Part shown: positions 1-5,012 of the stretch, one piece after another
Layout: each line of letters begins with the position of its first letter
Numbering within the stretch: the stretch's first letter is position 1
Assembly: GCA_030622395.1 (NCBI GenBank)
Contig: JAUXGF010000157.1
Coordinates: 1-6,721, forward strand
Direction: 5' to 3'
DNA: 6,721 nucleotides
Source: Calditrichaceae bacterium
Lineage (GTDB): Bacteria; Calditrichota; Calditrichia; Calditrichales; Calditrichaceae
Notes under the pieces: model-generated
What the model was told of the DNA's origin: nothing
Seen by the model: the letters and a program-made list of their open reading frames with translations, nothing else
Databases searched by the model: none
Program-made: the position numbers and the translations under genes

Positions 1-423
1 TACCAACCGTTAATTTTAGCTGTAGGAACTGATACCGATCGAGATACATACAGAAATATCATTGAAACGGGAGAATTTGTATTGAATATGGCTTCAACCC
101 AGATGATAAAAAATGTTAATATTACGGCTAAAAGAGTTCCACCTGAAATAGATGAATTTGAAACGGCAAATTTAACCCCTATCCCTTCTTTGAAAATTAA
201 GCCAAACAGAATAAAAGAATGTAAAATTCATATAGAATGTCAATTAATAGATAATCTTGAAATTACGGAATCGAGAAGAATAATAACGGCAAATTCGCTG
301 GTAATTACAATTAATAGTGATGTTTATTTAAAAAATCATGCCCAACAAAAAGGATTGTTAGATCCAATTTTTTATGTGAAAGGCAGTTATTTTGCTTTAG
401 GCAGATTTGTAGGAAAAAGATAA
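1..423 (+). CDS. Flavin reductase-like FMN-binding protein, 5' end outside window
   Basis: The frame is open from base 1 and ends at TAA 421-423, giving the last 140 residues of a protein whose family is usually about 190-210 residues. The first bases read YQPLILAVGTDTDRDTYRN, followed by an ETGEFVLNMAS stretch. This is the conserved core of the flavin_reductase (FMN-binding split barrel) family: a strand, an R-x-T-Y-x-N segment, then the E-x-F-V-x-N motif. Further on, a PNRIKECKIHIECQL stretch fits the typical 'rI.es...lEC.l' barrel strand, and the end (PIFYVKGSYFALGRFVGKR) fits the usual closing segment. Members bind FMN and act as NAD(P)H:flavin reductases or flavoredoxins in the cytoplasm. 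Which substrate this one uses cannot be told. A start at TTG 82 is possible on paper but would cut through the conserved core, so I treat the gene as 5' partial. Family assignment is confident; exact function is not. Confidence 0.85.
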   Translation, partial: YQPLILAVGTDTDRDTYRNIIETGEFVLNMASTQMIKNVNITAKRVPPEIDEFETANLTPIPSLKIKPNRIKECKIHIECQLIDNLEITESRRIITANSLVITINSDVYLKNHAQQKGLLDPIFYVKGSYFALGRFVGKR

Positions 424-530
424 TTACAAAAATAATTTAGAGTATTATATTTTATTTATTAGTCAATGATATAGAATTTTATGGTTTTATGTCGATTTGT
501 GTGGGTAGTTTCAGATTGTCTCAGCCTACA

Positions 531-567
531 TGTCGAATCCGACGCTTTGGGAGGGTGGAGAAATCTT
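531..567 (-). repeat. Intergenic repeat fragment of the AGATTTCTCC...TCGA type
   Basis: Read on the minus strand, this piece begins AAGATTTCTCCACCCTCC and ends in a CGGATTCGACA stretch. It resembles a common bacterial intergenic repeat that runs from AGATTTCTCC to TCGAAATGACA. The window ends with a possible opposite-strand relative (6692-6721). The relation is by eye only and the element is degenerate. Confidence 0.35.
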
Positions 568-623
568 ACTACTCAAAATCATAGGCGTCAGCTGAACACA
601 ACTTGTGGCTGGTTTTTGAATTG

Positions 624-644
624 CCATCTCGAATATCGGGATGG
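624..644 (+). repeat. 9-bp hairpin with ATA loop
   Basis: CCATCTCGA (624-632) pairs with TCGGGATGG (636-644) around an ATA loop, with one G-T pair. It contains the ATCGGGAT-type half site also seen near the right end of the window. No T run follows, so it is more likely a repeat element than a terminator. Confidence 0.5.
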
Positions 645-797
645 AGTAATGAAGTGATGGATTGGAAAAAAATTGGATTACTATAAGATTGAAATAATGT
701 AGTGAGGGAATAGTGAAATGGCGCTCAGCCGAGAAGTAATACTCCTGTACTCCCTGTCCCTGCCTGCCGGCAGGCACGGCATCACTCCATTATTCCA
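642..797. repeat. Imperfect long inverted repeat, arms 642-658 and 781-797
   Basis: The left arm TGGAGTAATGAAGTGAT matches the reverse complement of the right arm, ATCACTCCATTATTCCA, at 15 of 17 positions. One of the two differences could pair as G-T. The arms enclose about 120 bases without a gene, including the palindrome at 761-776. Arms of this GGAGTAATGGAGTGATGG type are a familiar sort of intergenic repeat in environmental bacterial genomes. I see no cargo gene inside, so this may be the empty remnant of such an element. Confidence 0.5.
761..776. repeat. Perfect 16-bp palindrome TGCCTGCCGGCAGGCA
   Basis: TGCCTGCCGGCAGGCA equals its own reverse complement. It is much richer in G+C than its surroundings. 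This short palindrome occurs in many copies between genes in diverse, mostly uncultured, bacteria. Its role is not established. Confidence 0.75.
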
Positions 798-840
798 ATT
801 CCTCACACAGGCTGAACTATTACACATTATTTTTATAGAT

Positions 841-845
841 AAGGA
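841..845 (+). promoter_or_regulatory. Possible ribosome-binding site AAGGA for TTG 854
   Basis: AAGGA lies 8 bases before a TTG codon that opens the 53-residue upstream frame of the ExbD-like locus. It is the best Shine-Dalgarno match in this part of the window. It supports translation beginning at 854 rather than at the GTG at 999, which has no clear site. Confidence 0.35.
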
Positions 846-853
846 TTCTAACT

Positions 854-1015
854 TTGTATCCAGGTTATTTACCCCCTAAAGACAGAACTATCTTAAAGCG
901 TAGATTACATAAGAAATATTCAAGCAGCCAATACATTAATGACCGCTTATTCAGAAGGTTAAAAAAATTTAATTCTCTATCAAACATTACTGTTTTGGGT
1001 GTTAATGCTTTTTAG
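854..1015 (+). pseudogene. Probable N-terminal part of the ExbD-like gene, separated by a +1 frameshift
   Basis: A TTG start with AAGGA upstream opens 53 codons ending at TAG 1013-1015. The product is strongly basic at first (KRRLHKKY, then RLFRRLKKF). It ends with a hydrophobic stretch containing SNITVLGV, which matches the layout of the cytoplasmic tail and start of the single membrane helix in ExbD/TolR proteins (typically N-[VI]-T-P-x-x-D-V). The stop falls in a run of five T at 1009-1013. Skipping one base there moves reading into the following frame, which continues as an ExbD-like periplasmic domain. One full product would then have about 175 residues. Neither frame shows the membrane aspartate of classical ExbD. 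It could be a decayed gene, a sequencing error in the T run, or a separate small peptide. Confidence 0.4.
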
Positions 1016-1382
1016 CTTGAGGATAGGAAGCGTTTGTTTTTTTTCACTGGCGCCCGCCGGTAGAAGTTATCAAGCTATAAAAGTCGCACCTCCCCAAGCA
1101 GTAATGAATAAGCGTTTTGTTGTTACAGACGATAAAAATACTATAAGAATATGGTTGGATAGAAGTAAAAGGATAGTTATTGATTCTAGTTTGGTAAATG
1201 TTTATAATTTTGAAAACGCCCTTTTAAAATACGATCAACACAATAGATATAAAAAGGCGTTTTTCCATGCAGACAAGGAATGTACAATGGTATTAATTAC
1301 TCCCATAATAATGGAATTAAGAAAATCAGGTTACAACGAAATTATATTCGTAACTTATGGTTCAATAATTGGAATTTGGTAA
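999..1382 (+). CDS. ExbD/TolR-like protein, periplasmic part; probably the second half of a frameshifted gene
   Basis: From GTG 999 this frame gives 127 residues. A hydrophobic segment at about residues 1-20 is followed by a domain at about 40-120 that resembles the ExbD/TolR periplasmic fold. The clearest match is the stretch starting FFHADKE (about 88-94) and ending KSGYNEIIFVTY (109-120). It parallels the family's 'v.i.AD.......v..vmd.l..aG...i.l.t' pattern. An earlier stretch (TIRIWLDRSKRIVI) fits the paired strands before it. ExbD works with ExbB and TonB to pass the proton gradient to outer-membrane transporters; no exbB or tonB is visible here. GTG 999 and ATG 1005 both lack a good ribosome site and cut the usual N-terminal tail. 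That tail appears in the overlapping frame at 854-1015, so a +1 frameshift is likely. The assignment is by remote pattern only. Confidence 0.5.
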   Translation: MLMLFSLRIGSVCFFSLAPAGRSYQAIKVAPPQAVMNKRFVVTDDKNTIRIWLDRSKRIVIDSSLVNVYNFENALLKYDQHNRYKKAFFHADKECTMVLITPIIMELRKSGYNEIIFVTYGSIIGIW

Positions 1383-1385
1383 ATT

Positions 1386-1397
1386 TGCTTGCAAGCA
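1386..1397. repeat. 12-bp palindrome TGCTTGCAAGCA after the ExbD-like gene
   Basis: TGCTTGCAAGCA is a perfect palindrome starting 4 bases after the stop codon at 1380-1382. With no loop and no T run it is a poor terminator. It could be a protein-binding site or chance. Confidence 0.3.
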
Positions 1398-1498
1398 TTA
1401 GATTTATCGCTTATCAAAAACCTGTTTAATCTTTTTATATTAAATTAATTCTAACATTAGAAAGTAATTGAAAAGTTATTCATAAATGGTAAGAATTT

Positions 1499-2950
1499 AT
1501 GTCTTTAAAAGAATCACAAACCGTTGAATTAAAAGCAAGCACCGGACAGTTAAGCCGTGCGCTGGAATCTCTTTGCGCTTTTGCTAATACCGATTTGGGA
1601 TCTGTGTATTTTGGGATACAGGATGATGGAACATTGAAAGGACAGTTAATAACCGATAAAACTTTTCAGAAGGTTCAACAAACAATTTTTAACTCTATAG
1701 AACCGGCTTTGTATCCAAATATCTTTGAAAAAGAAATTGATGGAAAACATATACTTATTGTTGAATTAAAAAATGCACCAGATAAACCCTATTTTCTGAA
1801 TGGTAAAGCATACAAACGTGTAGGTACAAGTAACGCCTATCTTTCAAAAGCAGGAATAGAATTGTTGATGTATGAACGCAAGAATCCCGAATTCCAATAC
1901 GATAGAACTGTTGTCCCCGCTTCTGAACAACTTTTAAATAAGGATAAAATTAAGTGGTTCTTTAATAAAGCCCACGAAGAACGAAACCTGCCCATTAATG
2001 ATTCTTCATCGTCTATCGCAAAACTTAATATTTTTGCCGGTGATAAACCGAATATTGCCGGGGCGCTTGCTTTCAGTGATAATCCCACCTATTATCTGCC
2101 GACGGCATTTGTTAAATGCGCTGTCTTTGAAGGTAAAGATAAAACAGGTCGAATGTTGGACCATCAGGATATCAAAGAAGACGTCTTTAAGCAGATTAAC
2201 CTGGCAGAGAATTTTGTTTTGCGAAATATTCGGAAATCAGCGCAAGTTAATCCGGATACAGGCCGCAGAGAAAGCCGCTATGAAGTTCCTTATCGCGCTA
2301 TTCGGGAAGTTATTGCAAATGCAGTAGCGCACAGAGATTACCGTATTTCCAGTACGATTGACGCCGCTGTTTTTGATGACCGCATTGAGATATGGTCGCC
2401 GGGCTCTTTGCCAACCGGAATGACGATAGAGTTATTGCATCAACCCCACGCTTCTGTTTTGCGCAACTCTACTCTTGCCGAGTTGCTCTATCTAACGCGT
2501 TATATTGAACGCTGGGGATCAGGAATCCAAAACATAAAAACCTGGATGATGGATTATAATTTACCTCAACCGCAGTTTTATGAAAGCGGAGCGAATTTTA
2601 TTACCATTCTGAAAAGAAAAAAACCTGAACTTGAAGGGCAAATATCCATTCCAGTCGGGACTAAGTTGGGACTAAGTTGGGATCATGTTGGGACTAAGTT
2701 GGGATTAAGTCGGCGCCAAGTTGCCCAAATCTTAAATTTATGTAAAAAGCCTAAATTAATTTTGGACATTATGCAAGAGTTTAATTGGCGCCATAGAACA
2801 AAATTCAGAAATAAATTTATACACCCAATGCTTGAAAACAAGCTGATAAAGATGACAATTTCCGAAAAACCAAAAAGTTCAAAACAACAATATGTTACAA
2901 CTCAAGAGGGATTAAATTTATTGAAAGAAATAGAAAAGGAAAAAGAATAA
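1499..2950 (+). CDS. AlbA_2 (Schlafen-type) domain + RecG-like ATPase + winged-helix protein
   Basis: This 483-residue cytoplasmic protein has the three-part build of 'ATP-binding protein / putative transcriptional regulator' families. Residues about 5-120 form the AlbA_2 domain: E-S-x-x-V-E-L-K at the start, LCAFANTDLGSVYFGIQDDG at 25-44, and RVGTSNAYLS at 107-116. Residues about 255-375 form the RecG-C-like HATPase_c_4 domain. It shows an N-box-like REVIANAVAHRDY (269-281), then IEIWSPGSLP (296-305), then ERWGSGI (337-343). After a repeat-built linker (386-405), residues about 413-478 look like a winged helix, including RTKFRNKFIHPMLE and the SSKQQYVTTQEG wing. AlbA_2 domains bind nucleic acid in some relatives, and the ATPase part suggests ATP-driven switching; the actual target is unknown. 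Such genes are common in accessory and defence-rich regions. ATG 1499 is preceded only by a weak GGTAAG, but the AlbA_2 domain starts right after it, so the start is well placed. It is separated by 116 bases from the gene before, so it is probably transcribed alone. Confidence 0.92.
   Translation: MSLKESQTVELKASTGQLSRALESLCAFANTDLGSVYFGIQDDGTLKGQLITDKTFQKVQQTIFNSIEPALYPNIFEKEIDGKHILIVELKNAPDKPYFLNGKAYKRVGTSNAYLSKAGIELLMYERKNPEFQYDRTVVPASEQLLNKDKIKWFFNKAHEERNLPINDSSSSIAKLNIFAGDKPNIAGALAFSDNPTYYLPTAFVKCAVFEGKDKTGRMLDHQDIKEDVFKQINLAENFVLRNIRKSAQVNPDTGRRESRYEVPYRAIREVIANAVAHRDYRISSTIDAAVFDDRIEIWSPGSLPTGMTIELLHQPHASVLRNSTLAELLYLTRYIERWGSGIQNIKTWMMDYNLPQPQFYESGANFITILKRKKPELEGQISIPVGTKLGLSWDHVGTKLGLSRRQVAQILNLCKKPKLILDIMQEFNWRHRTKFRNKFIHPMLENKLIKMTISEKPKSSKQQYVTTQEGLNLLKEIEKEKE
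2657..2722 (+). repeat. 11-bp tandem repeat inside the ATPase gene, six units
   Basis: Units are GGGACTAAGTT (2657-2667), GGGACTAAGTT (2668-2678), GGGATCATGTT (2679-2689), GGGACTAAGTT (2690-2700), GGGATTAAGTC (2701-2711) and GGCGCCAAGTT (2712-2722). Because 11 is not a multiple of 3, the protein repeat is 11 residues long and uses three DNA units. GTKLGLSWDHV is followed by GTKLGLSRRQV. Adding or losing a number of units other than three would shift the frame and remove the C-terminal winged helix. Confidence 0.88.
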
Positions 2951-2976
2951 AATTAGCGGTATTTAATTGTCCCCCC

Positions 2977-3039
2977 GGCAAGTTGAAACTATGTTTGGGT
3001 CTAAGTTGGCGTCAAGCCGGCGCTTGTCAAATTTTATCA
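2977..3039 (+). pseudogene. Decayed copy of the repeat/helix module of the upstream ATPase gene
   Basis: After the stop of the ATPase gene the same repeat reappears as GGGTCTAAGTT (2997-3007), GGCGTCAAGCC (3008-3018) and GGCGCTTGTCA (3019-3029). One frame reads GKLKLCLGLSWRQAG, then ACQIL. This matches GTKLGLSRRQVAQIL, the start of the C-terminal helix in the intact protein. The frame stays open to TGA 3100-3102 but soon stops resembling the family. I read it as a remnant of a duplicated or replaced 3' end, not a working gene. Confidence 0.55.
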
Positions 3040-3161
3040 GTAATTGGGGCGGGCGGAAAAAGTGGGGGCAGAAAACAGAAAAGTAAAATTCCTCATCCAT
3101 GATTCATCGGGATATAAGTTTAAATAATATAAAAAACTATTTTAGATAAAAGTGAGTTTTA

Positions 3162-4778
3162 ATGGTTTCTAATAATGATAACAATTTAGAAAATAATCTC
3201 CTATTCGATAAATTTAAGATATTAAGCTGTCTGAAAAAAAATCAGCAAAGCAGCGTTTATCTTGCAGATCATATTTATCTCGGTAAAAAGATCATCCTAA
3301 AAACCTTAGATATAGAGCATCTCGCTGATAAAGTTCTTTTAAGCCGCTTCAAACGGGAAGCCAAAATTCTTGCCGGGTTAGATCATCCGAATATTATTAA
3401 AGTTCTTGATTTCGGAAGCCGGCAAAACTTTTTTTATATTTCTTTTGAATATTTTGAAAGTAAAAATCTGCGAGAAATAATTAAAGAAAATAAACTTACC
3501 GGCAGCGAAAAAGAATCGCATATCATTCAATTAGCTTTAGGTCTTCAGGCGGCTCATCAAAATCAAATTGTTCACCGCGATATTAAACCGGAAAATATTT
3601 TAATCGATTCAAAGCTGCATTTAAAAATCGCCGATTTCGGTTTAGCGTTAATCAATGATGAAACAGTGTTAACTTCACCGGAATCTATCGTTGGTACGCC
3701 TGCTTATATGTCGCCCGAACAAATCAGGGGCGGAAAGCTTACTAATCAAAGCGATCTTTTTTCCTGCGGCATAGTAATTTATGAACTGTTTACAGGGCGC
3801 AACCCTTTTTTGGGTAAAGACGCCGGGCAGACTTTGAACAATATATTAAACTTTAATACAGATAAAATCTTAAAACAGGCTGGCGGCTTACCTGAAAATA
3901 TTTATTCTTTAACTAAAAATCTTTTGCGGAAAAATCTAAGCAAGCGGTATACGTCAGCCCGGCAAATTTTAGATAATTTTGATTTGGAAAAGAAAAGTAT
4001 CGACGAAAAACCCATTGCGATAAAACCGTCTGTTTTTAAGAAAATTATTAATTTCAAAAATATTGCCGCTGCTGCTTTGATAATTATTATATTTGTCTTA
4101 TTTTTATTACAGATTAAAAAAACGGATAAAATCAGTGAGACTACCAGAAGCGATTCATTAAAACATTACTCTTCTGTTAAAGAGGGCTTGATTACGGCGG
4201 CGGAAAAAGACAGTCAGCCGGCTGCCCCTGACGCCGGTCAATCAAGCAATGATCTAAAAAATAACAAGGTCGTACTCCAGCCGGAAAAGTCAGATGCGGC
4301 AAAAGAGGAAATAAAATATTTAAACATATCTGGCAAGCTGGATATTGAATGCCAGCCCTGGGCTTATGTTTATATTGATTCAAAAAAGATTGACTCAACG
4401 CCTCTTAAAGATCAGATAGAACTCCCGGCTGGTAAATATTCCCTGGGACTTATTCACCCGGAATACCCGCTTTTTAGTAAAACGATTCAGATAAAGGCAA
4501 ATGAAGTAACCTTTGTAAAAATCAACTTGGATACATTAGTGGGCTATTTCGACTGCAAAGTTTATCCCTGGGGAGATGTTTTTGTGGACGGCAGCTTTAA
4601 AGGGCAAACGCCTCTGAAAAAGCCTATTCATCTTTCGGATGGCAAACATCGGTTAATCATAAAGAATCCCGAGTTTAAGGAATTTACTAAATATATCGAA
4701 ATTCAAAAAAATGATACAATGCATTTTAAGCTTAATTTTGAATCTATTGCGGATATAAGCCGGAGCGATTCTATTTGA
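3162..4778 (+). CDS. Membrane-anchored Ser/Thr protein kinase with two PEGA domains
   Basis: This 538-residue protein starts with a Hanks-type kinase domain at about residues 15-275. The ATP lysine is K47 (IILKTL), the helix-C glutamate E66 (FKREAKIL), and the catalytic loop HRDIKPEN 138-145 with D140 and N145. The metal-binding DFG is 158-160, the activation segment ends in VGTPAYMSPEQ (177-187), and D198 and R262 close the core. All catalytic residues are present, so it should be active. The ATP-binding loop is odd: CLKKNQQSSV (23-32) has no glycine. A single membrane helix follows (about 301-317), then a Ser/Asp/Lys-rich linker (about 320-385). Two PEGA domains end the protein (about 389-456 and 459-526), each with P-W-[AG]-x-V-[YF]-[IV]-D and a TPL turn. 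The kinase should face the cytoplasm and the PEGA pair the periplasm, as a sensor or surface anchor. No substrate or phosphatase lies next to it. The start at ATG 3162 has a weak AGTGAG site about 7 bases upstream. Confidence 0.95.
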   Translation: MVSNNDNNLENNLLFDKFKILSCLKKNQQSSVYLADHIYLGKKIILKTLDIEHLADKVLLSRFKREAKILAGLDHPNIIKVLDFGSRQNFFYISFEYFESKNLREIIKENKLTGSEKESHIIQLALGLQAAHQNQIVHRDIKPENILIDSKLHLKIADFGLALINDETVLTSPESIVGTPAYMSPEQIRGGKLTNQSDLFSCGIVIYELFTGRNPFLGKDAGQTLNNILNFNTDKILKQAGGLPENIYSLTKNLLRKNLSKRYTSARQILDNFDLEKKSIDEKPIAIKPSVFKKIINFKNIAAAALIIIIFVLFLLQIKKTDKISETTRSDSLKHYSSVKEGLITAAEKDSQPAAPDAGQSSNDLKNNKVVLQPEKSDAAKEEIKYLNISGKLDIECQPWAYVYIDSKKIDSTPLKDQIELPAGKYSLGLIHPEYPLFSKTIQIKANEVTFVKINLDTLVGYFDCKVYPWGDVFVDGSFKGQTPLKKPIHLSDGKHRLIIKNPEFKEFTKYIEIQKNDTMHFKLNFESIADISRSDSI

Positions 4779-4928
4779 GGGTGATTCTTTATCGGATTAA
4801 CAGAAGTTAAATCTTAATTTTGATCCATTTTTTTATTAAATACTATTTTAGGCAGAATGTAATAATCAGGTTGCGTTTGCCACTTAGAATATATTACAGT
4901 AAATTCTTTTTAAATTTTTTAAGACTGT

Positions 4929-5006
4929 ATGGAAATAAAGATCGATGAAATGACCTATGAGAAGTATCCTTTTGTCAAAGCGCTAATTTGGCGAAAAAGC
5001 TGTTGA
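4929..5006 (+). CDS. Possible 25-residue peptide just before the DarT-DarG frame
   Basis: ATG 4929 opens 25 codons ending at TGA 5004-5006. The product is MEIKIDEMTYEKYPFVKALI followed by WRKSC. I do not recognise it. It ends 6 bases before ATG 5013 and is in the same frame as the DarT part, so only the TGA separates them. Its codons look protein-like, with mixed charged and hydrophobic residues. The ribosome site is weak (AAG at 4921-4923). It may be a leader peptide, the start of a lost gene left by the rearrangement that shaped this locus, or chance. Confidence 0.25.
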   Translation: MEIKIDEMTYEKYPFVKALIWRKSC

Positions 5007-5012
5007 TCTATT

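Larger units (their letters stand above)
424..853. other. Gene-free stretch with repeat debris
   Basis: I see no credible gene on either strand in these 430 bases. The first about 100 bases are AT-rich with no clear terminator hairpin. From about 531 onward the stretch is a patchwork of short inverted repeats, listed separately. A minus-strand frame across 526-777 starts inside the TGCCTGCCGGCAGGCA palindrome and matches nothing I know, so I do not call it. Confidence 0.6.

Noticed and set aside
526..777. Minus-strand 83-residue reading frame
   Set aside because: It begins inside the TGCCTGCCGGCAGGCA palindrome (giving MPAGRQG, a common false start) and runs through repeat debris. It has no domain pattern.
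424..853. tRNA, riboswitch or other structured RNA
   Set aside because: The hairpins are isolated repeat palindromes. I could not form a cloverleaf or any riboswitch core.
1837..2327. Two other-frame reading frames inside the ATPase gene
   Set aside because: They lie wholly within a gene with clear domain motifs and show no motif of their own.
2657..2722. Short regular repeats as a CRISPR array
   Set aside because: Units are 11 bp, directly joined with no spacers, and lie inside a coding frame that uses them.
4192..4398. Minus-strand frame inside the kinase gene
   Set aside because: It covers the linker and start of the first PEGA domain, has odd composition and shows no recognisable pattern.
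3162..4778. Kinase as an inactive pseudokinase because the glycine loop is missing
   Set aside because: Lysine, helix-C glutamate, HRD, DFG and the activation segment are all intact, so loss of activity is not supported by the loop alone.
4779..4928. Promoter for the DarT-DarG gene (TTGATC ... TACTAT near 4820-4846)
   Set aside because: The spacing is about 15 bases and the region is so AT-rich that such matches are expected by chance.
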